From NCBI GenBank assembly GCA_949298955.1, contig CASFYQ010000013.1, positions 697 through 50,919 of the forward strand: a DNA stretch of 50,223 nucleotides, in the 5' to 3' direction. Positions 32,912 through 39,858 of the stretch are shown piece after piece. Positions within the stretch are counted from its first letter, which is position 1. Each line of letters starts with the position of its first letter. The DNA comes from an uncultured Bacteroidales bacterium (GTDB lineage: Bacteria > Bacteroidota > Bacteroidia > Bacteroidales > Barnesiellaceae). The position numbers were made by a program, and so were the translations under genes. The notes below the pieces were generated by a model. It worked only from the letters and a program-made list of their open reading frames with translations. It was not told the origin of the DNA and ran no database searches.

Positions 32912-33475
32912 ATGATTAACTCGCAAGACATTAAAAACGGAACCTGTATCCGTTTGGACGGAAAGCTCTATTTCTGTGTAGAATTTTTACATGTAAAACC
33001 GGGTAAGGGAAACACGATTATGCGTACCAAACTGAAAGACGTGGTATCGGGTCGTGTGCTCGAACGCCGCTTCAACATCGGTGAGAAGCTGGAAGATGTA
33101 CGGGTAGAACGCCGTCCGTATCAGTTCTCTTACAACGAGGGCGATCACTATCATTTCCTCAATCAGGAGACTTGGGACGACCTGATTATCGGCAAAGACC
33201 TCATCACGGGTGTGGATTTCCTGAAAGAGGGTATGGTTGTCGAGGTGGTATCCGATGCTTCGACCGAGACGGTGCTCTTTGCCGAGTTGCCAGTAAAGGT
33301 ACAGCTCGAGGTTACCTACACCGAACCGGGTCTCAAAGGCGATACCGCTACCAATACCACCAAACCGGCTACGGTCGAGACGGGTGCTACGGTGCGTGTG
33401 CCTCTCTTTATCGAAACGGGCGAGATGATTGTTGTTGACACTCGCGACGGTTCGTATATCGAGCGTGCCAAATAA
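32912..33475 (+). CDS. efp: Elongation factor P
   Basis: This encodes 187 residues, the normal size. The three beta domains of EF-P are present: the KOW-like N-terminal domain with VKPGKGNTIMRTKLK, OB domain II with NEGDHYHFLNQETWDDL, and the C-terminal domain ending EPGLKGDTATNTTKPATVETGATVRVPLFIETGE. The tip residue is Lys32 in PGKGN, equivalent to the modified Lys34 of E. coli. No EpmA or EpmB gene is seen here, so any modification is unresolved. EF-P rescues ribosomes stalled at proline runs. It is monocistronic, with its own promoter and a strong terminator. Confidence 0.97.
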   Translation: MINSQDIKNGTCIRLDGKLYFCVEFLHVKPGKGNTIMRTKLKDVVSGRVLERRFNIGEKLEDVRVERRPYQFSYNEGDHYHFLNQETWDDLIIGKDLITGVDFLKEGMVVEVVSDASTETVLFAELPVKVQLEVTYTEPGLKGDTATNTTKPATVETGATVRVPLFIETGEMIVVDTRDGSYIERAK

Positions 33476-33502
33476 AACCGACCTTAACGTGAATAACGAT
33501 AA

Positions 33503-33534
33503 AACGGGTGCCGCATGGCGGTGCCCGTTTTTTT
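33503..33534 (+). terminator. Intrinsic terminator of efp
   Basis: AACGGGTGCCGC pairs along its whole length (with two wobble pairs) with GCGGTGCCCGTT around ATG, followed by TTTTT. Confidence 0.9.
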
Positions 33535-33594
33535 GTTCGTGTATCGGGACCTTAAAATTGTGGCTTTCTGCTTGTCTTTGCGCTTGCCATTCAT

Positions 33595-33602
33595 TACTTT
33601 TG
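33595..33602 (+). promoter_or_regulatory. -7 promoter box of the glycosyltransferase gene
   Basis: TACTTTTG followed by TACGAAAC matches TAnnTTTG. It implies a start near 33609 and supports the ATG at 33626 over earlier in-frame starts. Confidence 0.6.
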
Positions 33603-33625
33603 TACGAAACAGAATATTTAGCGTT

Positions 33626-34621
33626 ATGCCCTATTTCTCGATTATAGTGCCGGTGTATAACCGGCCCGGTGAAGTGAACGACTTGCTGAAAAGCCTGTCG
33701 CAACAAACGTGCAAGGATTTTGAGATTATTTTGGTAGAGGACGGCTCGACCGTGCGGTGTGCCGATGCGGTGGCTCGTTATGAGTCGCTGGTCGATGTGC
33801 ACTATTATTATAAGGATAACGAGGGGCGCAGCATTGCCCGCAACTATGGTATGGAGCGGGCATCGGGTCGCTATTTTATCTTTTTCGACTCTGATTGTGT
33901 GATACCCGAACGATATTTCGAGGTACTGGGCGAGGCGCTTCGGCAGCGGTATACCGACTGTTTCGGGGGACCCGACGCGGCTCACGACTCGTTCAGCGAC
34001 GTGCAGAAGGCTATCAATTACTCGATGACTTCGTTTCTCACTACGGGAGGAATCCGCGGTGGGAAGGTGCAGCTCGAAAAATTTACTCCGCGCACTTTCA
34101 ACATGGGTTTTTCGCGCGAGGTGTATGAGCGTGTGGGCGGGTTTCGCGAGATGTTCAGTGAGGACATCGATATGAGTACCCGTATCCGCCAGGCGGGATT
34201 TTCCATCTCGCTCATTCGCGATGCTTTTGTCTATCACAAGCGGCGGATTAGCATGAAGCTGTTTTTCCGCCAGATTTATATTTTCGGCATGTCGCGTATC
34301 TCGCTCTATCTGCTTTATCCCGACACGCTCAAACTCGTTCATTGGTTCCCTGCCTGCTTTGTGGTGGGATCGCTGGCGATGATTGTTGCCTCGTTTTTCT
34401 GGTGGCCGGCCATCTTGCCGCTGGCGGTCTATCTGCTGGCGGTCTTTGTCGTGTCGTGGTGTGTGAACAAGCGGCTGAAGATTGCAACCTTGTCGGTAGT
34501 AGCCAGTGTGATACAGCTGGGGGGATACGGGCTGGGCTTCTTGAAGGCTTTTTTTCTGAAAGTGATTTTGGGTCGTGGCCGTGACGAGGCCGAGGAGGTG
34601 CGGTTGCGTAAAGGGAAATAA
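33626..34621 (+). CDS. Family 2 glycosyltransferase
   Basis: About 331 residues from the ATG at 33626 (MPYFSIIVPVYNRPGEV). The longer frame from 33515 would begin inside the efp terminator. GT-A signatures are present: FSIIVPVYNRP, the EDGS motif (ILVEDGST), a DSDCV (DxD-like) motif and MGFSREVYERVGGF, followed by ED in SEDIDMSTRIRQ. The C-terminal 90 residues hold two or three hydrophobic segments (WFPACFVVGSLAMIVASFFW, LPLAVYLLAVFVVSW). It is thus a membrane-anchored inverting glycosyltransferase, probably building a surface glycan. The acceptor is unknown. radC begins 3 bp after the stop, so the two genes share a transcript. Confidence 0.87.
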   Translation: MPYFSIIVPVYNRPGEVNDLLKSLSQQTCKDFEIILVEDGSTVRCADAVARYESLVDVHYYYKDNEGRSIARNYGMERASGRYFIFFDSDCVIPERYFEVLGEALRQRYTDCFGGPDAAHDSFSDVQKAINYSMTSFLTTGGIRGGKVQLEKFTPRTFNMGFSREVYERVGGFREMFSEDIDMSTRIRQAGFSISLIRDAFVYHKRRISMKLFFRQIYIFGMSRISLYLLYPDTLKLVHWFPACFVVGSLAMIVASFFWWPAILPLAVYLLAVFVVSWCVNKRLKIATLSVVASVIQLGGYGLGFLKAFFLKVILGRGRDEAEEVRLRKGK

Positions 34622-34624
34622 GCC

Positions 34625-35326
34625 ATGAATCGAAAGCGCGAGAAATTGACAATCGCCGAGTGGGCGGTCGAGGATCGTCCACGCGAGAAGATGATGATGC
34701 ACGGTATCAGAGCGTTGAGCAATGCCGAGCTGATAGCGATTCTCATTGGGTCGGGCAATGTCGACGAGACGGCGGTGGAGCTATCGCAACGCATACTCAA
34801 CTCGGCGGGGAACAGTCTGAACCGGCTGGGCAAATATGGTATCGACGATTTTGTGAAACCCTTCAAGGGGATAGGCGAGGCCAAGGCCATCACCATCATG
34901 GCGGCACTCGAGATAGGCCGTCGCCGTCGGGACGAGGAGTTGCCACAGCGGCCGGTAATCGGCCACAGTGCCGATGTGTATAACCTCTTGCGGGGGCAGA
35001 TGATCGATTTGCCTCACGAGGAGTTTTGGGTGTTGCTGCTCAACCGGGCCAACCGGGTAATCGATACATTGCGGGTGAGTCAGGGCGGCACGTCGGCCAC
35101 GGTAGTCGATGTGAAGCTGATTATGCGCTCGGCCTTGCAGCAGCTGGCCTCGGCCCTTATTTTGTGTCACAACCACCCGTCGAACAACCTCGCTCCGAGC
35201 GGAGCCGACGATAAGGTGACCAGTAAAATCAAGTCGGCTGCCGCACTTTTCGATATAGCGGTGCTCGACCACATTATTGTGGGCGAGGAGGGCTATTTCA
35301 GTTATGCCGACGAGGGCAGATTATAG
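34625..35326 (+). CDS. radC: RadC/MPN-domain DNA repair-related protein
   Basis: This encodes 233 residues. The N-terminal HhH-like part (RPREKMMMHGIRALSNAELIAILIGSG, then FKGIGEAKAITIMAALEIGRR) and the C-terminal JAMM/MPN domain with LCHNHPSNNLAPSGADDKVT, holding the HxH and Asp metal ligands, are both intact. EFWVLLLNRANRV supplies the conserved Glu region. Its role in repair is doubted for E. coli, and the real function is uncertain. The gene follows the glycosyltransferase by 3 bp; the SGNH gene beyond it is convergent, only 8 bp away. Confidence 0.93.
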   Translation: MNRKREKLTIAEWAVEDRPREKMMMHGIRALSNAELIAILIGSGNVDETAVELSQRILNSAGNSLNRLGKYGIDDFVKPFKGIGEAKAITIMAALEIGRRRRDEELPQRPVIGHSADVYNLLRGQMIDLPHEEFWVLLLNRANRVIDTLRVSQGGTSATVVDVKLIMRSALQQLASALILCHNHPSNNLAPSGADDKVTSKIKSAAALFDIAVLDHIIVGEEGYFSYADEGRL

Positions 35327-35334
35327 TTTTCCCG

Positions 35335-36201
35335 TTATTTCTTGTCTATCCCATACAGAGTCTCGAGGTGGCGTATCACGGTGTTCCCCATCAGCCGGCT
35401 CCCTTCGGCATTGGGGTGCAAGCCGTCGTAGAGGTATTTGTGCTCTTGCGATTCTTCGGCTTCGGTGATTCCCGACTCGTTGTACATGTCGATGGTGGGG
35501 CAGCCCAGTTTTTCGCCCGCCAGTTGTATGGCCTCGACAAACAGGGGTAAGCGGTCGACCATAGGAGCACGCTGTATGGGGGTGAGCAGTATGATTTGAG
35601 CCTCGGGACAATATTTGCGAATGACCTTTACAGCCCAGTTGATGGAGCCGTAGAGGTTCTTGCGGTTGGCTTTGTTGTAGGGTTGGGCCAGTTCGGCGAT
35701 GTCGCCGATAATTCCGTTACTCGAGTCGTTGGTGCCGCACGAGATAATCACCAGGAAGGGGTCGAAGGTCGAGTCGGCCTTTCGCATCCCGGTCAGCGGC
35801 GAAAGGGTGCCGCTGTGAAAGGGCTTCCCGTCGGCTTCGGGGATAACCTCGCCCTCAGGAACCACCATTTGCAGAAGGCGGAATACCTGGTTGGAGATGA
35901 CGTTGTTGGAGTTATCGCCGTCGTATATTGGTGAGGCGTTGGTGTCGACGGCTGTTTGCGGATAATCGATCCAGCGAGCTGCCGATACGGCCAAATTGGT
36001 CAACTCCATGCCGAAATGTCGGGCGGTAACCCAAGCCCACGAGTTGCTCGGGGCCGTGATGCTGTTGCCCATGGCTACCAGTTGTTTGCCATAGAGGCTG
36101 ATTGAGGAGGCAGGCTCCTCATTGTCCTGAGTCTGGCAGCCTGATAAAAAGGGTGTCAGTGTGCCGATTATGAAGAAGACGATATGCCGCAATGCTCTCA
36201 T
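35335..36201 (-). CDS. SGNH/GDSL-family esterase lipoprotein
   Basis: This encodes 288 residues with a lipobox LSGC (Cys22), so it is a lipoprotein. The SGNH blocks are present: VAMGNSIT (block I with the nucleophile Ser, a GNS variant of GDS), ISCGTNDSS (block III with Asn) and LYDGLHPNAEGSRLM (block V with the Asp-His pair). Enzymes of this group deacylate carbohydrates or lipids. In Bacteroidales they are often acetyl-xylan or polysaccharide esterases, but there is no polysaccharide-utilisation gene nearby, so the substrate is open. It lies just downstream of the OmpH-like gene and its terminator. Confidence 0.85.
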   Translation of the reverse strand: MRALRHIVFFIIGTLTPFLSGCQTQDNEEPASSISLYGKQLVAMGNSITAPSNSWAWVTARHFGMELTNLAVSAARWIDYPQTAVDTNASPIYDGDNSNNVISNQVFRLLQMVVPEGEVIPEADGKPFHSGTLSPLTGMRKADSTFDPFLVIISCGTNDSSNGIIGDIAELAQPYNKANRKNLYGSINWAVKVIRKYCPEAQIILLTPIQRAPMVDRLPLFVEAIQLAGEKLGCPTIDMYNESGITEAEESQEHKYLYDGLHPNAEGSRLMGNTVIRHLETLYGIDKK

Positions 36202-36210
36202 GGCTCGATA

Positions 36211-36245
36211 TATAAAAGCCTGTTACCATACTTGACAACAGGCTT
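36211..36245 (-). terminator. Intrinsic terminator of the OmpH-like gene
   Basis: On the minus strand AAGCCTGTT pairs with AACAGGCTT around 12 nt and is followed by TTATATAT. It lies between the OmpH-like and SGNH genes and leaves little room for an SGNH promoter, so that gene may depend on read-through. Confidence 0.75.
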
Positions 36246-36271
36246 GATTGAGAATGAAAATGTTTTGTTCC

Positions 36272-36868
36272 TTATTTCGATGAAGCGTAGCGTTTGTTCA
36301 GCAGCTCGACCACCTCGTTGGTGATGTCGTAGGCGGGGTTGATGTAGAGAGTGCTGGCGTTGTTGAAGATAGCTTCGTATTTTTTCTCTTGGTTATACTC
36401 TTTGATGAAGGTGTTGATCGAGTCGTTCATTTGCATGAGCATCTTTTGTTGCTCGAGCATGTTTTCGTTGTCGAGACGTTGGGCATACTCTTGCAAGTCG
36501 GCCGCTTTCTTTTCGAGTCGTTGGTATTCCTGTTGAGCTCTTTCGGGCGAGAGGAAAGCGTTGTTTTGGTATTTGCGTTGGAAATCGTCTTGTTCTTTCT
36601 TTAATTGTCTTGCTTTTTCGTTGATAGCGGCGCGGGCGTTCTCTTGCTTGTTGATCATTTTCTCGTTGAGATCCTTGGCATAGTTGTATTTTGAAAGCAA
36701 AGAATCGACATTGATGTAAGCAATGGGTAATTTCCCCTCGAAGGAGGCCGATGTGGCGGAGTTGCCGGAGGTTTGGTTCGAGGCGTTTTGTTTATTGCCG
36801 CATTGTACCATCAAGAAAGAGATGGCAATCACAGTAAGAGTCCGGATTGCAAGGGTAAAAGTTTTCAT
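36272..36868 (-). CDS. OmpH/Skp-like chaperone lipoprotein
   Basis: This encodes 198 residues. A lipobox MVQC (Cys23) precedes a short linker, then the OmpH/Skp family start IAYINVDSLLSKYNYAKDLNEKM and a long charged coiled-coil (residues about 75-160: QENARAAINEKARQLKKEQDDFQRKY, RLEKKAADLQEYAQRL). The C-terminal part (NPAYDITNEVVELLNKRY) is the usual end with a conserved DIT-x-EVV-x-LN motif. Skp-type proteins chaperone outer-membrane proteins in the periplasm. Being a lipoprotein is a difference from classical Skp, although seen in this phylum. It runs with the small membrane protein gene upstream. Confidence 0.85.
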   Translation of the reverse strand: MKTFTLAIRTLTVIAISFLMVQCGNKQNASNQTSGNSATSASFEGKLPIAYINVDSLLSKYNYAKDLNEKMINKQENARAAINEKARQLKKEQDDFQRKYQNNAFLSPERAQQEYQRLEKKAADLQEYAQRLDNENMLEQQKMLMQMNDSINTFIKEYNQEKKYEAIFNNASTLYINPAYDITNEVVELLNKRYASSK

Positions 36869-36896
36869 GTTAGTTATCAGTCTAAAATTTATATCG

Positions 36897-37088
36897 TTAT
36901 ACTGTTTTCTTTTCTCGCTCTCGGGCGTCGGTAGAGACGGCGCAGGTGATGCCTTTTTTACGCAGGTACTTGTTGTCGCTGATGTGCGGACTGGGGAAAT
37001 GTCCTCCTTTTACGAAGAAAACCTTTACTCCCAGGAGTACCACTGCCAGGGCAAGAAACCCTGCGGTAAAAAATAGAATATTCCACAT
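36897..37088 (-). CDS. Small conserved membrane protein
   Basis: This encodes 63 residues. One transmembrane helix (MWNILFFTAGFLALAVVLLGVKVFF) is followed by a short polar tail with the motif GGHFPSPHISDNKYLRKKGITCA. I recall similar small proteins with a GG(K/H)FPxxHxxxNKxLRxKGI motif in Bacteroidota genomes, without a function. The conserved His, Gly and Cys suggest a specific role and not just anchoring. It begins 28 bp upstream of the OmpH-like gene and is probably co-transcribed. The tail could face either side of the membrane. Confidence 0.7.
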   Translation of the reverse strand: MWNILFFTAGFLALAVVLLGVKVFFVKGGHFPSPHISDNKYLRKKGITCAVSTDAREREKKTV

Positions 37089-37115
37089 GCTCTTTATCTG
37101 TTATAATATAGATTG

Positions 37116-37183
37116 GGTTCGGCATAATTCAATTTGAAAACGGGGCTTTCATTTGTTTCTGCTCTCACCTTTCACTATATTTG
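37116..37183 (+). repeat. 68-bp promoter-bearing repeat (copy A)
   Basis: It begins GGTTCGGCATAAT and ends with the -7 box TATATTTG (37176-37183). The internal CATTTG gives a -33 TTTG with a 20-bp spacer. It differs from copy B at five positions. Copies of exactly the same length lie at 37199 and 5988. Confidence 0.8.
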
Positions 37184-37198
37184 GATAATATAGGATGC

Positions 37199-37266
37199 GG
37201 TTCGGCATAATCCAATTTGAAAACGAAATTTTCATTTGTTTCTGCTCTCACCTTTCACTATATTTG
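37199..37266 (+). repeat. 68-bp promoter-bearing repeat (copy B)
   Basis: This is a second tandem copy, its right end 83 bp after that of copy A, with the same -33/-7 pair and TATATTTG at 37259-37266. It could drive pepD with a leader of about 210 nt. Confidence 0.8.
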
Positions 37267-37342
37267 TATAGCCAAACAAAGCACTGCGATGGGGCATGAA
37301 CAAACGCTTTGGGTGTGTATGCCTTACGCCGTCTTTGCTGTG

Positions 37343-37350
37343 CAAATATA
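37343..37350 (-). promoter_or_regulatory. Minus-strand -7 box upstream of the small membrane protein
   Basis: The minus strand reads TATATTTG. It faces the repeats and could transcribe 36897-37088 through them with a long leader of about 250 nt. The region 37267-37486 otherwise shows nothing clear beyond A+T-rich leader sequence. Confidence 0.45.
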
Positions 37351-37486
37351 GGAAAGGAAAATGTGAATTTGACCGAAGAATAGAAATATTTTGTCGATGG
37401 AATCGTGAAAATCGCGAAATTTAACATAAATTTCTTCGAGTACAGAAAGTTTAGCAGTGAACAAATTGTAACTAAAATAGGAAAAT

Positions 37487-38947
37487 ATGGAGATTAAAGA
37501 ACTGAAACCCTCATCAATTTGGCACTATTTCGATGCCATTACGCGAGTTCCCCGTCCTTCGAAGAAGGAAGAACGTATCCGTGAGTTCTTGTTGGCCTTT
37601 GCCCGGGAACAGAATCTGGAAGCCAAGACCGATAAGATCGGCAATGTGGTAATTACCAAAGAGGCTACGCCCGGTTGTGAAGGTGCTGCCACGGTTATCT
37701 TGCAGGCTCACATGGATATGGTGTGCGAGAAAAACGGCGATGTGAAACACGATTTCGAGCACGACCCCATCGAGACTTATATCGATGGCGAGTGGGTGAA
37801 GGCCCGGGGCACGACGCTGGGTGCCGACAATGGTATAGGTATGGCTGCCGCCTTGGCTGTGCTGGCCGACAAGGAGTTGAAGCACGGGCGTGTGCAGGCG
37901 TTGTTTACCGTCGATGAGGAGACGGGATTGACCGGGGCCTTCGGGCTGGAAGCGGGTATGATCGACGGCAAATATCTGCTGAACCTCGACTCGGAAGACG
38001 AAGCCGAGATTTTTATCGGTTGTGCCGGAGGTATCGATACGACCTCGACTTTTACCTACAAGCAAGAGCCGTTGCCTGCCGACAAATTCTATTTGCGTGT
38101 CGAGGTGAAGAATTTGCTGGGCGGCCATTCGGGGGGAGACATTCACTTGGGTCGCGGTAATGCCAACAAGGTGTTGGCCCGTTTCTTGTGGTTGTGTATG
38201 CAGCGCCACGAGATACACTTGTGTGCTATCGACGGGGGTAACCTGCGCAATGCCATACCGCGAGAGGCGATGGCTGTGATTGCTGTTAATCCCGAGGATA
38301 AGGAGGCTATCCGTGCCGAGGTGAACCATTTTGCGGCCGATGTGGCTGCCGAGTTGAGCAGTGTGGATCCCCAGGTGACGGTCGATGTGGCTACGGCCGA
38401 TACTCCCGAGTTTATGATTGAAGATGGGGTGGCCCGTTCGCTTATCGGTGCTCTCTATGCGGCTCCTCACGGCGTGATAGCCATGAGCCACGACATCGAG
38501 GGGTTGGTGGAGACGTCGACCAACCTGGCGTCGGTGAAGATGACCGAGCCGGGTAAGATTGTGGTGGCTACGAGCCAGCGCAGCTCGGTCGAGTCGGAGA
38601 AATATGATATTGCCTATCAGGTAGAGTGCCTTTTCCGTCTGGCAGGAGCCGAACCTTCGCACGGCGACGGGTATCCCGGCTGGAAACCCAATATGCACTC
38701 GCACATCAAGGATATTGCCGTGGCTGCTTATGAAGAGCTTTACCAACAGACCCCGGCCATCAAGGCTATTCATGCCGGGCTCGAATGCGGTTTGTTCCTG
38801 ACTAAATATCCGCAGCTCGACATGATCTCGTTCGGGCCTACTCTGCGCGGAGTACACTCGCCCGACGAGATGATGCACATACCGGCCGTGGAGAAATTTT
38901 GGAATCACCTGGTACTGATTCTCGAGAAGGTGGCTGCCGAACGATAA
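37487..38947 (+). CDS. pepD: Aminoacyl-histidine dipeptidase (M20C family)
   Basis: This encodes 486 residues, the size of PepD. Metal-binding landmarks of the M20 fold are intact: LQAHMDMVCEKN (first His and catalytic Asp), GTTLGADNGIGMA (bridging Asp), FTVDEETGLTGAFGL (the catalytic Glu pair), LNLDSEDEAEIFIGCAGG and LECGLFLTKYPQLDMISFGPTLRGVHSPDE near the end. The lid domain lies about residues 190-390 (VEVKNLLGGHSGGDIHLGRGNA). It hydrolyses Xaa-His and other dipeptides in the cytoplasm. It stands alone, with tandem repeat promoters upstream and a strong terminator downstream. Confidence 0.95.
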   Translation: MEIKELKPSSIWHYFDAITRVPRPSKKEERIREFLLAFAREQNLEAKTDKIGNVVITKEATPGCEGAATVILQAHMDMVCEKNGDVKHDFEHDPIETYIDGEWVKARGTTLGADNGIGMAAALAVLADKELKHGRVQALFTVDEETGLTGAFGLEAGMIDGKYLLNLDSEDEAEIFIGCAGGIDTTSTFTYKQEPLPADKFYLRVEVKNLLGGHSGGDIHLGRGNANKVLARFLWLCMQRHEIHLCAIDGGNLRNAIPREAMAVIAVNPEDKEAIRAEVNHFAADVAAELSSVDPQVTVDVATADTPEFMIEDGVARSLIGALYAAPHGVIAMSHDIEGLVETSTNLASVKMTEPGKIVVATSQRSSVESEKYDIAYQVECLFRLAGAEPSHGDGYPGWKPNMHSHIKDIAVAAYEELYQQTPAIKAIHAGLECGLFLTKYPQLDMISFGPTLRGVHSPDEMMHIPAVEKFWNHLVLILEKVAAER

Positions 38948-38994
38948 GGTGCCGATGCGGAGGGTGCAAGTCCATCGGTCTGAACCGGAAGATG

Positions 38995-39035
38995 AAAAAG
39001 AGACCGGCCCGAATTTCCCGGGTCGGTCTCTTTTT
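38995..39035. terminator. Bidirectional terminator between pepD and the DUF3332 gene
   Basis: AAAAAGAGACCGGCCCG pairs with CGGGTCGGTCTCTTTTT around AATTTCC. It has A and T runs on both sides, so it ends both convergent genes. Confidence 0.9.
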
Positions 39036-39056
39036 ATAGGTTTTGTGGTTTTCTTT

Positions 39057-39614
39057 TTATTTCAGAGCCAGGTTGAGGTTGCAGTGTTGAGCGGCTTCCT
39101 GATAGGCCATCACGCCGGCTTGCGAGAGTTCGACAATCATATCGTTGCCGTCGATGCCCGGCAGTTGCACATGGTTTTCATCGACGAACGTCATGAATTT
39201 GGTTGTTTCGCCATTGGCCGATACAGACCATGAATTGTCGTTGCTGTCGAATACGAACCCGATGGTCGAGTTGTCGGCCGTGTTGGTAATTGTGTAACCG
39301 TCTTTGTCGCTTTTTACCAGGTAGATGTCGCCGTTTTCGCCTTGGATTTCCTGGGTCGACGATTGGGCAATGATGTTGCTGCCGCTCCAGAACTCGATAG
39401 AATTGAGCACGATGAGGTCGGCCAATGTGGTCAATTCATATACCGGAATGATGTGGAAGGCGATAAATACGAGTTCGTTTACAAATTTGTTTCCGAGGTT
39501 TTCGTTCCAGCCGAGCACCTTGTTGGTGAGGCGGAAAGAGCCGATACAAGAAGAGAAGCAAAGGGTTGCTGCTAAGGTTATGGCCAAGGCCACGTTCAAT
39601 TTGTTCTTTTTCAT
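39057..39614 (-). CDS. DUF3332 family lipoprotein
   Basis: About 185 residues from the ATG at 39614. The longer frame begins with a TTG and is unlikely. A lipobox FSSC (Cys23) follows a hydrophobic signal. The next part, SFRLTNKVLGWNENLGNKFVNELVFIAFHIIPVYELTTLADLIVLNSIEFWSGSN, is the conserved core of DUF3332. Two hydrophobic stretches (VNELVFIAFHIIPVY, LADLIVLNSIEFW) may associate with the membrane. The C-terminal half is beta-rich (DGYTITNTADNSTIGF). No function is known. It stands alone. Confidence 0.8.
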   Translation of the reverse strand: MKKNKLNVALAITLAATLCFSSCIGSFRLTNKVLGWNENLGNKFVNELVFIAFHIIPVYELTTLADLIVLNSIEFWSGSNIIAQSSTQEIQGENGDIYLVKSDKDGYTITNTADNSTIGFVFDSNDNSWSVSANGETTKFMTFVDENHVQLPGIDGNDMIVELSQAGVMAYQEAAQHCNLNLALK

Positions 39615-39663
39615 TGTTCCCAAAGTTTTAGTTAGAAAAATGCTTTATTTCATAATTTATTAA

Positions 39664-39835
39664 TCTGCCAAGAGAGTCGAGGTCGACTCAAAAGGGTGTC
39701 TTCTGCATTACGCTTGGTTGGAAAATCCTCATGTACGCTACCGTACACAGCGGTTTTCTCATCTTCTTCGCAAGCCTTGAAATCCCACCTTTGGGGCCAC
39801 CCTCATGACTTGAACCGTTCTCTATACAAAGATAA
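39664..39835. repeat. Palindrome-rich intergenic element
   Basis: The element holds GAGTCGA-GG-TCGACTC (near 39674-39689) and TGTACG-CTAC-CGTACA (near 39731-39746). It sits in a 244-bp gap between the DUF3332 gene and mltF. It resembles short repeated intergenic modules I associate with Bacteroidota, often mis-annotated as small proteins. Its repeat status is from memory, not proven. Confidence 0.35.
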
Positions 39836-39858
39836 AAAACTTTTGAGGAAAATAGTTT

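Noticed and set aside
32987..34702. Minus-strand open frame of 571 codons across efp and the glycosyltransferase gene
   Set aside because: It spans two recognised plus-strand genes and an intrinsic terminator; no domain is recognisable.
37514..38908. Minus-strand open frame of 464 codons opposite pepD
   Set aside because: It lies wholly inside pepD, has no known motif and follows the wobble pattern of an antisense shadow.
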